Notes: a model not told the origin generated them from the letters alone. A stretch of 64,000 nucleotides of DNA from Desulfogranum marinum (GCF_016918565.1 NZ_JAFFQD010000022.1:1-64000), one strand, 5' to 3'. Shown: positions 53,773-63,255, numbered from the stretch's first letter. Translations and numbers: made by a program.

Positions 53773-56166
53773 ATGAGACTTCGTCTACTCGTACTTTGCC
53801 TATCCATACTCTTTTTATCGTCTTCACCTTTAGGTGCCGAACAGAGTCAAGAACTTCCATTTCAACTGGATACAGAAATCCCTCATTTTAAGATAGGCAT
53901 TCTCACAGATGGACCTATTCGCTCTTTTCCGGACTTAATTGATACATATCGCAGGGAAATAGAACAGGTAGCAGGGGACGAATACACCATTTCTTTCCCG
54001 CCGGAAATGACACTGGAGGCTGGTGGCACCAAAGCAAGCGTTAACAAACAGCTCGATAGACTCCTTGCCAATCAGGAAACCAGCCTCATCATTGCCTTAG
54101 GGACAGTTGCTTCCAGCGAAGCACTCAAACGCAAATCTCCCGCCATACCGGTAATTGCTCCATTCGTGCTTGATCCTAGTATACAGAATGCTCCAAAAGA
54201 GGATTTAGGCAGTGGAGTTCACAACCTGACTTACGTATTTATCGGAACATCAATCAACAAGCTCTTAACAACATTTCGCGGGATAGTCCCTTTCCAACAC
54301 CTTGCAATGCTCGTTGATGCACGCGATATCAATGGTATTGATGGTATTACCAAAAAGGTGAGGCAGCTAACCAACGAACATACCATAACCATAGACCTCA
54401 TCCCGGTAGCAGCATCAGCTGGAACGGCAGTGCAGGCTATACCACCCGGGGTCGAGGCGGTCATGGTGGGGCCACTCTGGCAACTAGACAAAAAAGAATT
54501 TTCTGCTCTCAGCCAGGGACTTATCCAGCGGCAACTTCCCAGTTTTTCCATGTGGGATTATAGGTATGTTGAGCAGGGACTTTTTGCGACCTCCATGCCG
54601 GAAAACATCCAAGAGCACCTTGCTCGTAGAGTTGCGGTGACCGTCCAGGAGATTCTCTTGGGAGAAGACCCAGCCACTTTGCCAGTAGTTTTCACTAAGA
54701 CCCAAAAAATGGCCTTTAATATGGAAACTGCCAGAGCTATTAATATCTATCCCAGCCTCGGCCAACTGACGGGTTCCAAACTCCTACATGAACAGCGGCA
54801 GGATATCCAACGCCGCCTTTCTCTTCCTGAGGCCGTTCAGGAGGCCCTTTCAGCCAACCTCGATCTTGCGGTTGCCGAACGTCAGGTAACGGCAGGCACC
54901 TATGCCGTAGGCGAAGCCAGATCTCCTTTGCTGCCCCAGGTTGGAATCGGTGCTTCTGGCAGGGTCATAGATGATGACCGTGCATTTATCAGCGGCGGAA
55001 CCACTCCGGAAAAGGCCTGGATAGCAAGCGCCAATGCTTCACAACAGATTTATTCAGAAAAAAGCTGGTCAACCTATACGGTTGAAAAATACAGGCAAAG
55101 CGGAAGAGAATTCAATCGTGACACAGTCCGGCTTGATATAACACTGGATGCGGCAAACGCCTATCTCAACGTGCTTCGTCAAAAAACCATTGAGCAGCTG
55201 CAAAAAGAAAATATGCAATTGACCCAGGCTAACCTGGAACGGGCTCAGATACGCTTGAGCACAGGGGTTGCAGGACCGGATGAACTGTATCGATGGCAGA
55301 CCAAATTTGCTAATGACCGCCAAGTTGTACTCCGTGCCGAATCAACTACACTTGATGCCATGCAGCAGTTAAACCGTATCCTGCATCGACCATTGCAGGA
55401 GGAATTCATAGCTGAAGAAACTGACTTGAGTGATCCTTTGCTCATTACCGGTGACCAACTTTTTTACCAACTCATGCACAATCCCAGGTATTTAAAAGAC
55501 TTTAATGCCTTTGCCATGGAGGAAGGGCTGAAATTGTCGCCTGAGCTGCAGGTAATTGATGCAGAGATCGCTGCCCAGGAACGTATCATCGTCCGCTCCA
55601 AGCGAGAATACTGGCTTCCTGATTTCACAGTTGAGGGTAATGTTGATCAAGTCCTCTCTGATTCCGGCGAGGGACAGCGTGATGAAGCAGTCACCGGTCT
55701 TGATGATACAGACTGGTCAGTAGGTGTTTTTGCACGGCTCCCCCTCTTTGAAGGGGGAAGAAAAAGCGCAACTCTCGGTAAAACCAGAGAACAGCTCAAC
55801 CAGCTCAAAACTGAACGGATGGCCACAGCAGAAAGAATCAACCAACGGATTCTTGCGGCCTCAAACAATACCAGGGCTTCCTATCCATCTATCAATCTTT
55901 CCAGGGAAGCTGCCGAAGCTGCACGCCGTAACCTGCAGCTCGTTACTGATTCCTACGTACAGGGTATCAAATCCATTATTGATCTCCTGGATGCACAAAA
56001 CCAGGCTCTCAATTCAGACCTTGACGCAGCCAATGCAGTATACAACTTCCTAATCGATTTTATGGGAGTCCAGCGATCCATCGGTCAATTCATTATTTTC
56101 CTGCCCCAGGAGGAGCAGCAAGAGTGGCTTGAACGCGCAAAAGCTTTTCTCCAGTGGCAAAAATGA
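53773..56166 (+). CDS. Fusion of a periplasmic substrate-binding-like domain and a TolC-type outer-membrane factor
   Basis: A 797-residue protein with signal peptide (residues 1-21). Residues about 35-340 look like an ABC substrate-binding (ABC_sub_bind/periplasmic-binding) domain: KIGILTDGPIRSFPDLIDTYR, LIIALGTVASSEALK and the clamshell-like repeat of alpha-beta units. Residues about 350-797 are an outer-membrane efflux protein, with LPEAVQEALSANLDLAVAER and the matching second half LEIDAQ-type helices rich in Gln, Asn and Ala. It would be the exit duct of the RND pump with a built-in ligand-binding module. Gap to the pump gene is 15 bases. Confidence 0.85.
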   Translation: MRLRLLVLCLSILFLSSSPLGAEQSQELPFQLDTEIPHFKIGILTDGPIRSFPDLIDTYRREIEQVAGDEYTISFPPEMTLEAGGTKASVNKQLDRLLANQETSLIIALGTVASSEALKRKSPAIPVIAPFVLDPSIQNAPKEDLGSGVHNLTYVFIGTSINKLLTTFRGIVPFQHLAMLVDARDINGIDGITKKVRQLTNEHTITIDLIPVAASAGTAVQAIPPGVEAVMVGPLWQLDKKEFSALSQGLIQRQLPSFSMWDYRYVEQGLFATSMPENIQEHLARRVAVTVQEILLGEDPATLPVVFTKTQKMAFNMETARAINIYPSLGQLTGSKLLHEQRQDIQRRLSLPEAVQEALSANLDLAVAERQVTAGTYAVGEARSPLLPQVGIGASGRVIDDDRAFISGGTTPEKAWIASANASQQIYSEKSWSTYTVEKYRQSGREFNRDTVRLDITLDAANAYLNVLRQKTIEQLQKENMQLTQANLERAQIRLSTGVAGPDELYRWQTKFANDRQVVLRAESTTLDAMQQLNRILHRPLQEEFIAEETDLSDPLLITGDQLFYQLMHNPRYLKDFNAFAMEEGLKLSPELQVIDAEIAAQERIIVRSKREYWLPDFTVEGNVDQVLSDSGEGQRDEAVTGLDDTDWSVGVFARLPLFEGGRKSATLGKTREQLNQLKTERMATAERINQRILAASNNTRASYPSINLSREAAEAARRNLQLVTDSYVQGIKSIIDLLDAQNQALNSDLDAANAVYNFLIDFMGVQRSIGQFIIFLPQEEQQEWLERAKAFLQWQK

Positions 56167-56170
56167 ACAT

Positions 56171-56530
56171 TAGCCCAAATTTCTAATGAGCATTTTGCCA
56201 TTTTTGGAAAAAAATGTGATTTCAGAGCCATGCATCTAAATTAATACGGTACAAAATGTAATTATTCAGCCAATAACAAATAGTTTCGCTTTAACCTCCA
56301 CCTGTAACTGTTTAGCAATGCCCCAGATGCGTGTACAAGCAGTCTCGATAACTATAGTAATGCTCTATTTTCCTGCCTGATCGTGCGAAGAGGTAAGCGC
56401 AGACTCCGTGGGTTGTTACTGAATAGTGACTACAAAATTAAAAAAATACTCAGGCAGGTCAGTCCACGCGGCGCCTCTAGTTCAGTATTTTGAACCAGCA
56501 ACCGCCTGAACAAATGAGAAATCAGGGGTA
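56171..56530. repeat. MITE-like repeat R8
   Basis: About 360 bases starting four bases after the stop of the efflux channel gene. Left end TAGCCCAAATTTCTAATGAG; right end, inverted, CTACCCCTGATTTCTCATTT. It holds one GGTAAGCGCAGACTCCG motif (56393-56410). Its right third (GGTCAGTCCACGCGG, TTCAGTATTTTG, CCGCCTGAAC, ATGAGAAATC) matches R3. No coding capacity. Confidence 0.7.
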
Positions 56531-56635
56531 GCGATGAAAAAAATTCTAATTGCTTTATTTACCCACACCGGCTACACGCTTATGATTACCTAACGCATAT
56601 CTAGCCATCATCATTCACAGCACCCAATCTAACTA

Positions 56636-58147
56636 ATGATAAAAAAATTTTTCTCCCTCGCAGGCCAGTCCATTAAAAAGCTGGCGCGTTCAGCAACAGG
56701 GAAAAGTAAAACAGCTCCCAAGTCACCTGCCCAAGAAACAATTCCCGCCCAGGAAGCCCTCCAGGAAAAACACCAAAACCGCAAGGAGCAAAAACCGCAG
56801 CAAACAAAATTCAGGCAACCTCCCAAAAAGAAAAAAGCAACTGTCGCTTGGCGGATTGAAGAATTCGAGGTTACCCCCCTTCCGGATAAAACCAGATTTC
56901 ACGACTATGAGCTGCCACTTGAGATCATGCACGCCATTGCAGACCTTGAATTCCAGTACTGCACCCCTATCCAGGAAAAGGCATTTCCCACTGTCCTGAA
57001 AGGACAGGACATGGTCGGGAAAGCCCATACCGGAACTGGGAAAAGTGCGGTTTTTCTTATTACCATCCTCACACGGCTCCTTCAGCAAAAACGGTCCTAT
57101 TCGCCGTCTGGCACGTACAAGCCTCGGGCACTTGTTATTGCCCCTACCAGAGAGTTGGTCATCCAAATTGCCAAAGATGGCAACAAGCTGGCTACCTATA
57201 CGCCACTGACCATTACAGCGGTTTATGGAGGTGTAGATTATCAGAAGCAAATCAATGAAGTCAGCCAGGGAAAGAGTGATATCATTGTTGCCACTCCGGG
57301 AAGGCTGTTGGATTTCATCGACAAAAGGCTCCTCAAGCTCGACCAGTGCGAAATTATGGTCATCGATGAGGCGGACAGAATGTTGGACATGGGTTTTATT
57401 CCTGATGTGCGTCGCATAATAGGCAGGGTAAAGAAAAAAGAGCAACGCCAGACCATGCTCTTTTCGGCAACCATCACCGAGGAAGTGAAACGCCTGGCAT
57501 TCCAATGGTGCCGAAACCCGGAAATGGTTGATGTCGAAACCGAACAATTATCCATTAAAACAGTTGAGCAAATAGTTTACCTGGTTACCACCGAAGAAAA
57601 ATACACGGTTCTCTACAATCTTCTGAAAAAGAAAGCCAACCAACGCATCATGGTTTTTACCAACCAGAAACATGAAGCAAAAACTCTCAGCGCCAAGTTG
57701 CAGGCCAACGGTATCAACTGTACTCTGCTTTCAGGCGACGTACCTCAACAGAAAAGAACCCAACGGCTGGAAAAATTTCGTGAAGGCAAGGTAAAGGTAC
57801 TCATTGCAACAGATGTTGCAGGAAGGGGTATTCATATCGATGGGATCAGTCACGTGGTCAATTTCACGCTCCCTTATGAACCGGAAAATTATGTGCACCG
57901 TATCGGCAGAACAGGCAGAGCAGGTGCTCATGGAACCTCGATCAGTTTTGCTTGCGAGGAAGGCTCCTTTTACCTACCAGAGATTGAGGAATACACCGGC
58001 AGAACGTTGGAATGCGTGGTTCCAGACGAATCACTGCTGGCGGAAGTTCCGCCGCCGCGGAAAAGACCGAATAAAAATCGTCGAAAAAAACCGCCTCACA
58101 GTCGGCATAAGCAAACACATCATAAAAAGACCGGCAGTTCAGCTTAA
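56636..58147 (+). CDS. DEAD-box ATP-dependent RNA helicase (RhlB/RhlE type)
   Basis: A 503-residue helicase. A basic, low-complexity N-terminal tail (to about residue 65) precedes the core: Q motif near YCTPIQEKAF, Walker A AHTGTGKS, DEAD in VIDEADRMLDMGF, motif III FSATIT, and motif VI HRIGRTGRAG. The C-terminus is again very basic (KKPPHSRHKQTHHKK), probably for RNA binding. It acts in RNA remodelling or decay. It stands alone after repeat R8, with a hairpin downstream. Confidence 0.95.
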   Translation: MIKKFFSLAGQSIKKLARSATGKSKTAPKSPAQETIPAQEALQEKHQNRKEQKPQQTKFRQPPKKKKATVAWRIEEFEVTPLPDKTRFHDYELPLEIMHAIADLEFQYCTPIQEKAFPTVLKGQDMVGKAHTGTGKSAVFLITILTRLLQQKRSYSPSGTYKPRALVIAPTRELVIQIAKDGNKLATYTPLTITAVYGGVDYQKQINEVSQGKSDIIVATPGRLLDFIDKRLLKLDQCEIMVIDEADRMLDMGFIPDVRRIIGRVKKKEQRQTMLFSATITEEVKRLAFQWCRNPEMVDVETEQLSIKTVEQIVYLVTTEEKYTVLYNLLKKKANQRIMVFTNQKHEAKTLSAKLQANGINCTLLSGDVPQQKRTQRLEKFREGKVKVLIATDVAGRGIHIDGISHVVNFTLPYEPENYVHRIGRTGRAGAHGTSISFACEEGSFYLPEIEEYTGRTLECVVPDESLLAEVPPPRKRPNKNRRKKPPHSRHKQTHHKKTGSSA

Positions 58148-58161
58148 CCAGCGCCCCACGC

Positions 58162-58204
58162 CACATCTGCCACCCTGCCATATCCGTACAACGTGGCAGA
58201 TGTG
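58162..58204 (+). terminator. Hairpin downstream of the helicase gene
   Basis: Perfect 12-base inverted repeat CACATCTGCCAC (58162-58173) and GTGGCAGATGTG (58193-58204). No T-run follows, so it may be a weak or factor-dependent terminator. Confidence 0.45.
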
Positions 58205-58224
58205 TAAGCTGTAATATACAGAAA

Positions 58225-58550
58225 TAGTGTAACTGTAGACTCCGTGTGGGTACTGCAAAACAATTACAATCTACAAAAAAGCCTGTTACCCAAATTCTGC
58301 ACGTCAAATGTTAGAAAAAATAAATTCTACTTTAAAAAACAACATAGTGAGCAGACAATTGATTTGAAGTTCTATTCACTGTTTGAGTGAACCTATTTTT
58401 TCTCACCTTCAACGCCCTTCGGGATCGGCAATTTCACCAAATCTGCTACGTTACCGAAGGCTTGAAGTATTTTTATACGTCTGCGCCTCCGGTGCCTCAC
58501 ATCTTCGGCAGGTAGCGTAGACTCCGAAATTTCCAATTGCAGGATTTAGG
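58225..58550. repeat. Intergenic region with two degenerate copies of the AGACTCCG motif (R9)
   Basis: Non-coding stretch between convergent genes. GTAGACTCCG occurs at about 58237-58246 and AGGTAGCGTAGACTCCGA at about 58512-58529. Between them lies GCCCTTCGGGATCGGCAATT and an inverted repeat-like CTTCGG/CCGAAG pattern. It looks like remnants of the repeat families seen elsewhere in this window. No gene supported. Confidence 0.45.
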
Positions 58551-58552
58551 TG

Positions 58553-59170
58553 TTACACTTCTGCAAAGGGGAACTCAGAGTCCTCCAGCAGTGTAAACAT
58601 CCGTTGTTTCTTCTCTGTTTTGCGGTTGTGGAAAGCAACCAGTTCGCCGATGATTTCCAGCACCCTTTCCTCATCTGCTCCCTTGGCAATCCGTTTACCG
58701 ATTTTTGGAGATGGCCCGCCCTTGCCCCCAACAAAAACCTCATACCCTTTTTTGGTCGCCATAAGACCAATATCAGTTATTTTCGGATTGGAGCAGCTAA
58801 TAGGACAACCGGAAATAGCCATCTTGACTTTTGCTTTTACATTGGGTAGGTCACCAAATTTATCAAGGATTTTTTGATTCATAGCCACAGTATCAATAAC
58901 GGCAAGATTGCACTGTTCTGCACCGGCACAAACCTTGGGTAAAAGAAATTTTCCCGGCCCTTTAAAGGTGGCACCCAAGGAAGCCAGCTCTTTCTTAATT
59001 GCGGGAGCAATTTCTTGTGGAACACCTGTCAGGCGTAGGTTCTGCACAGCGGTAAGGTATACGCCTAACCCATATTGCTCTGCCAGACGATGTGCAGCTG
59101 CCATGATATCCAGCGGTAGCCTACCAGCCGGTACGAGTACGATGATATTTACTTTTTTTTCTTCACTCAT
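58553..59170 (-). CDS. Small siroheme sulfite/nitrite reductase-like protein
   Basis: A 205-residue protein covering one siroheme-4Fe4S domain. Cluster and siroheme ligands appear as CAGAEQC (C-x5-C, near residue 81) and CPISC (C-x3-C, near residue 122), with SGCPISCSNPKITDIG as hallmark. Size matches the low-spin assimilatory-type sulfite reductase of Desulfovibrio rather than the dissimilatory DsrAB. It probably reduces sulfite or acts as a redox protein in the cytoplasm; it appears monocistronic. Confidence 0.9.
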   Translation of the reverse strand: MSEEKKVNIIVLVPAGRLPLDIMAAAHRLAEQYGLGVYLTAVQNLRLTGVPQEIAPAIKKELASLGATFKGPGKFLLPKVCAGAEQCNLAVIDTVAMNQKILDKFGDLPNVKAKVKMAISGCPISCSNPKITDIGLMATKKGYEVFVGGKGGPSPKIGKRIAKGADEERVLEIIGELVAFHNRKTEKKQRMFTLLEDSEFPFAEV

Positions 59171-59537
59171 TGTTCTTTATTTTGTTGTTATTAATGAATG
59201 GCGTCATAAAAGCTTCAGTCTATGGCGTCGTGGCCTTTTGCATGGCATTCCAAATACTCTATGTAATTCGTCGTACCATGCAAGTTAACCTAGTAGGCTC
59301 GGAGTCACACAGACACCACGACGGAAATCGCAGTTTACGGGGTGATGATGTGTTGCTCCCCTCTCTTGTTGCATAATCCATCTTGTTCTTGGCAACACTA
59401 TAGAGCAAACTGGTCCATGTCGTCCATATCAAAAGAGTCAAATGGTTTTATTTTGGCACAAAAATAAAGAAAGACACTCACTCTTTTTTGCAGTAAGAGG
59501 CGTAAGACATCCCTTGTTTACAACCACAGGAAAACTG
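59171..59537. other. Divergent intergenic region with R2-like fragments
   Basis: Between the sulfite reductase-like and SMR genes. Near 59212 it contains GGCGTCATAAAAG and near 59224 GGCGTCGT, similar to the terminal repeat of R2. I searched for guanidine riboswitch signatures before the SMR gene and saw none. No gene supported. Confidence 0.35.
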
Positions 59538-59867
59538 ATGAACTGGTTTATTCTCTTTCTCGCAGGCCTTTTTGAAACCGGCTGGGCTGTGGGGTTAAAG
59601 TACTCAGAAGGTTTCACCCGACTGTGGCCATCGGTATGGACCGTCATCGCTATGGCGATCAGTCTCTGGCTGCTTGGAATTTCAATGAAGTCGCTCCCTC
59701 TGGGTACGGCATACAGTGTCTGGGTTGGTGTTGGTGCGCTGGGCACTGTTATTCTAGGCATAATACTGTTCAAGGAACCGGCAAACGCTTTCAGGATAAT
59801 CAGTCTCACACTTATACTGGCCGGGATTATCGGCCTTAAAATTGCCACCCCCGGAAGCCATGGTTGA
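59538..59867 (+). CDS. SMR family transporter (SugE/Gdx-like)
   Basis: A 109-residue protein with four membrane segments. The essential Glu in [16 protein letters not shown] near residue 13 and [18 protein letters not shown] near residues 60-77 fit the SugE/Gdx branch, whose members export guanidinium or quaternary amines. Start chosen at ATG 59538, the natural SMR N-terminus; the open frame extends upstream without support. The end overlaps the next gene's start by a few bases. Confidence 0.88.
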   Translation: MNWFILFLAGLFETGWAVGLKYSEGFTRLWPSVWTVIAMAISLWLLGISMKSLPLGTAYSVWVGVGALGTVILGIILFKEPANAFRIISLTLILAGIIGLKIATPGSHG

Positions 59868-60375
59868 AAACACTGATACAAAACCCATCGTGGACATGGC
59901 GCAATTGTGCCCCTGTGACTCCGGCCTCACCTATGGCAAATGCTGTCACCCTTTACACTCGGGCCAAAGGCATGCTCCTACGGCCGAAGCCTTAATGCGC
60001 TCCCGCTATAGCGGGTATGTGGCCCAAGAGATCCCCTATATCCTGCAGACATGGCACCCCTCTACCAGGCCCCTATCCATAGATCCGAATACCATTGCCC
60101 ACTGGTGCGGTTTAAAAATACTAGCGACCAGTAAAGGTGGGGAAAACGACCATCAAGGAACAGTTGAATTTACAGCAACAGCGATGGACAGTGGCAGAAT
60201 CAGCCAACTGCATGAAGTGAGTTGTTTTGTCAAAGAAAACGGGCAGTGGCTGTATGTTTCCGGAGAAGTAACAGAAAACAACACTCGCCAAAAGACTGCA
60301 AACGGGAAAGTCGGTCGAAATGTTCCCTGCCCATGCGGCAGCGGGAAAAAATACAAAAAATGCTGTGGACGTTGA
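59860..60375 (+). CDS. YchJ-like SEC-C motif protein
   Basis: A 171-residue protein with an N-terminal zinc motif ([13 protein letters not shown]), a central SnoaL-like alpha-beta domain ([21 protein letters not shown]) and a C-terminal SEC-C motif ([13 protein letters not shown]). This is the UPF0225/YchJ layout. Function unclear; the SEC-C motif binds zinc. Start at ATG 59860 overlaps the SMR gene by eight bases, so the two are co-translated. Confidence 0.9.
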   Translation: MVENTDTKPIVDMAQLCPCDSGLTYGKCCHPLHSGQRHAPTAEALMRSRYSGYVAQEIPYILQTWHPSTRPLSIDPNTIAHWCGLKILATSKGGENDHQGTVEFTATAMDSGRISQLHEVSCFVKENGQWLYVSGEVTENNTRQKTANGKVGRNVPCPCGSGKKYKKCCGR

Positions 60376-60495
60376 ACTGTTTACTTTGCATAGATGTATT
60401 GGCATTAGACAGCAAGAGATGAAGTCCCCCTAACTTTTCCAACAGTAGGGTCTTATCGCTCTCCTCCACCTCTTACAAACAAGGAACTTACTCCA

Positions 60496-61428
60496 ATGAG
60501 CAACACACGCCGGCAGGCACTCCTCGGCTCTCTCTTTGCCCTAGGAGCCACAGCAATTTGGTCGGGAAATTTCATTGTTGCCCGTGGCCTCAGTGAAATT
60601 GTTCCTCCAGTGAGTATCGCTTTCTGGAGGTGGGTTGTGGCAGTAATCGTCTTTCTCCCCTTTGCCTTAAAGCCGCTTGTGGCAGAAAGGCACATACTGC
60701 TGAAAAATATCCGTTACCTTTCCCTTACTGCACTGTTGGGCGTAACCGTTTTTAACACGCTTATCTACATTGCCGGGCACACAACCACGGCCCTCAATCT
60801 CTCTCTGATCGCTATCACCTTTCCCATTTTTATCGTCATCCTGTCGCGGATTTTATATGGAGAACTGATAACTACCAAAAAAATACTGGGGATTGTTCTG
60901 GTTACCTGTGGAGTTGTGTTACTCATCACCAAGGGGGACTTATCGGTCTTGACCAATATCACCTTTACAGTGGGAGATTTTTGGATGCTCTCAGCATCGT
61001 CAATTTTTGCCGTTTACAGTATCTTGATCAAACACAAACCCCAAGAACTCAGTATCTGGTCTTTTCAGTTAAGTACCTTTTCCCTGGGCTTGCTCTTTCT
61101 TTTTCCTTTCTTTGTTTGGGAATCGGCGACCACACCACCGGTCACCTACAGCATCACCACCATTTTAGCTATTCTTTACATAGGGATATTTGCCTCACTT
61201 ACCGCTTTTGTCCTCTGGAACAAGGCCATAATAACCATTGGCCCTGCAAAAGCAGGCTTGATTTACTATACGCTGCCTCTGTTCAGCGGCTTTTTGGCCT
61301 ATCTCTTTTTAAAGGAAAGCATTGGTATCATACACCTTATCAGTGCCCTGATGATTGTTTCCGGCATATTGACTGCCAATCATCAGGCAAAAAAAAAGGA
61401 GCCCTGCTATTCGCAAAAGGCTCCTTAA
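60496..61428 (+). CDS. EamA/DMT family transporter
   Basis: A 310-residue carrier with ten membrane segments in two EamA repeats (ATAIWSGNFIVARGLSEIVPP in the first, FWMLSASSIFAVYSILIKHKP in the second). Substrate not predictable; relatives export amino acids or metabolites. AAGGAA precedes ATG 60496. The last codons (KKKEPCYSQKAP) are encoded by the hairpin that works as terminator for the opposite gene. Confidence 0.92.
   Translation: MSNTRRQALLGSLFALGATAIWSGNFIVARGLSEIVPPVSIAFWRWVVAVIVFLPFALKPLVAERHILLKNIRYLSLTALLGVTVFNTLIYIAGHTTTALNLSLIAITFPIFIVILSRILYGELITTKKILGIVLVTCGVVLLITKGDLSVLTNITFTVGDFWMLSASSIFAVYSILIKHKPQELSIWSFQLSTFSLGLLFLFPFFVWESATTPPVTYSITTILAILYIGIFASLTAFVLWNKAIITIGPAKAGLIYYTLPLFSGFLAYLFLKESIGIIHLISALMIVSGILTANHQAKKKEPCYSQKAP
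61389..61426 (-). terminator. Terminator of the FMN oxidase-like gene
   Basis: AAGGAGCC (61396-61403) pairs with GGCTCCTT (61419-61426); on the minus strand the stem is followed by nine T. It overlaps the end of the convergent EamA gene. Confidence 0.8.
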
Positions 61429-61459
61429 TATTGTATAGAAAAGAGTGAACGAGTTTGTA

Positions 61460-62479
61460 TCAACTCTCCTGACGAAACACTATATTTTTATCTACAGTTG
61501 CAACTGAGGCACTCCCGGTCAGCACCATTGCCTGTTTTAATTCCATCAACAGGGTGTCTAAATACGTTTCAACCCCTTGCTGAAGCCCTCCGACAGCAGC
61601 AATGGAAAATGGTCTTCCTATCATCACCGCATCAGCGCCAAGGGCAATCAATTTCAGCACATCTGCACCGAAACGTACCCCACCGTCGGCAAAAATGGTT
61701 ATTTTCCCTTTTACCTTGTCCGCAATGGCCTCCAGCACATCTGCCGACCCAGGCGTATAATCCAGCACCCTGCCGCCGTGATTGGAAACGACAATTGCAT
61801 CGGCTCCGGCACTGACAGCCAGCTCGGCCTCATCCGGGGTCATAACACCTTTAAGGATAAATTTCATACCGATGCTACTGATCATGTCAGTCAATTTTTC
61901 CAGAGGCTTCGGCGAAACAGGCCTTCCCATCTTACGCAGGGTAATCAGACCGGCAGCATCAATATCCATACCGATGATGTCGGTACCGGTTGCCTTTGCC
62001 CATTCAAGCTTCTGGTTAAACTCTACATCTTCCCATGGTTTAATAAAGGGAATACCATGCCCGTCAGCCTGCGTGATCGCGGCATATCCTGCCTGATAAA
62101 TAAAGTCAGGAACACCGTCACCGATACAGCCAATGGTGCCTTTTGCCTTACAGCCATTGACAATTGCCAAGGCGTAATCTTCCTCCGAAACACCACCGCC
62201 CATGTTAAAAGAAACGCCGCCAATGGGCGCAGCCAGAACCGGTAACGCGAGCTTTTTGCCCAAAACCGACACAGTCGTATCAGGCTCGACTACATCATGG
62301 ATAAGGCGCATGTTAAAACAGACCTTTTCCAATGCCTTGAAGTTATTGCTAAATGAAGAACCACTTCCCAGCCCCCCCATTCCAGGCACCTGTCCCACAC
62401 AGGCCTTACCATTACAAACAGGACAGACCTTACAAAACGGGGCCATTAATTTTCTGGCGTTATCACGAATTTCCTTCAT
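61460..62479 (-). CDS. FMN-dependent alpha-hydroxy-acid oxidizing protein
   Basis: A 339-residue TIM-barrel protein related to lactate oxidase and glycolate oxidase. LPVLAAPIGGVSFN, LKGVMTPDEAELAVSAGADAIVVSNHGGR (catalytic His in SNHGGR) and FADGGVRFGADVLKLIALGADAVMIGRPF are typical FMN sites. Unusually it begins with a Cys-rich stretch (CKVCPVCNGKAC, residues 16-27) that may bind a metal cluster. It could be another lactate-oxidising enzyme. A ribosome site (GGGAG) precedes ATG 62479. Confidence 0.9.
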   Translation of the reverse strand: MKEIRDNARKLMAPFCKVCPVCNGKACVGQVPGMGGLGSGSSFSNNFKALEKVCFNMRLIHDVVEPDTTVSVLGKKLALPVLAAPIGGVSFNMGGGVSEEDYALAIVNGCKAKGTIGCIGDGVPDFIYQAGYAAITQADGHGIPFIKPWEDVEFNQKLEWAKATGTDIIGMDIDAAGLITLRKMGRPVSPKPLEKLTDMISSIGMKFILKGVMTPDEAELAVSAGADAIVVSNHGGRVLDYTPGSADVLEAIADKVKGKITIFADGGVRFGADVLKLIALGADAVMIGRPFSIAAVGGLQQGVETYLDTLLMELKQAMVLTGSASVATVDKNIVFRQES

Positions 62480-62619
62480 TATTTTTCATCTCCCACAAAA
62501 TGTTCAACGATCAGTAATACAACGTATTTGCAGAGCCAAGACTAAAAATTCCCAACTGGATTTGTCAATCTCTTTCCCTATGGAATTTTCAGATACCGCT
62601 GTCCAGCACTACATTTCAT

Positions 62620-62670
62620 CGAGGAGTCTGTCGGACTCCTAGACATAATGTTCATGAAAAGTGGGGGCTA
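62620..62670. repeat. Repeat end R10 and adjoining hairpin
   Basis: Read on the minus strand, TAGCCCCCACTTTTCATGAA followed by CATTATGTC matches the ends of R7 and R3. It begins at the stop codon TAG (62668-62670) of the next gene. It is followed by hairpin AGGAGTCCGACAGACTCCT. The far end of the element was not found. Confidence 0.6.
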
Positions 62671-63255
62671 GTCCAGTAAATAGTCTATAGCCTCTTCGTC
62701 TGTGAGCCCTTCTTCACCTGATTGGATACAATTTCTATCGTCGCCAAAATACCACAAACGATCTTCAACAGTTTCACCTTTAACAGGGGATCGTCTGTTT
62801 TTACAGTTTACCTTCAACCCCTGTTCTCTTGCGAGTATCCTGATTCTTGAATTCGCTATTTTCGCATTTCGTTTACGTTCTGAAAAAGGTTGGCTCGGAT
62901 GCAGAATCTCATCAATCATGCCCAGGTAAAAGAAATTTTTCTGAACGGCTACTATCCGTTCATCTTGGCTGAAGAAAAATTCCAGCGCCTCTTCCTTCAA
63001 AATATCAGCTTTCACCCCATCATGGTATGTGGTATCGCAATAGACAGCCATCCACTCTCTGGCGCACACTCTGCATTTTTCAAACTCTTTATTTGCCGCA
63101 TCTCTAGAAGGACCTGTCATTTGTGTACTGATCCTAACCACATACTCATCAAACTCGATTTTCATTTTTTCCAGCTCTTCAGTATCCTTTGCCAGGATAC
63201 TCGCGGCCATCTCGTTTATATTTTCAATAAGTGCATTTACCGCTGTTACATCCAT
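62668..63255 (-). CDS. Protein of unknown function
   Basis: A 195-residue soluble protein starting at ATG 63255 with AAGGAA upstream. The N-terminal half is helical and charged and contains a Cys pair (EKCRVCAREWM, about residues 59-69) and CDTTYHDG. A basic middle (SERKRNAKIANSRIRILAREQG) may be a helix-turn-helix-like part. The C-terminus is acidic (GEEGLTDEEAIDYLLD). No family recognised. Its stop codon TAG is the first three bases of repeat R10. Confidence 0.7.
   Translation of the reverse strand: MDVTAVNALIENINEMAASILAKDTEELEKMKIEFDEYVVRISTQMTGPSRDAANKEFEKCRVCAREWMAVYCDTTYHDGVKADILKEEALEFFFSQDERIVAVQKNFFYLGMIDEILHPSQPFSERKRNAKIANSRIRILAREQGLKVNCKNRRSPVKGETVEDRLWYFGDDRNCIQSGEEGLTDEEAIDYLLD

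Noticed and set aside
59171-59537. Possible guanidine riboswitch before the SMR transporter gene
   Set aside because: The SMR gene suggested it, but none of the conserved ACGR-loop or ykkC-type cores was recognised.
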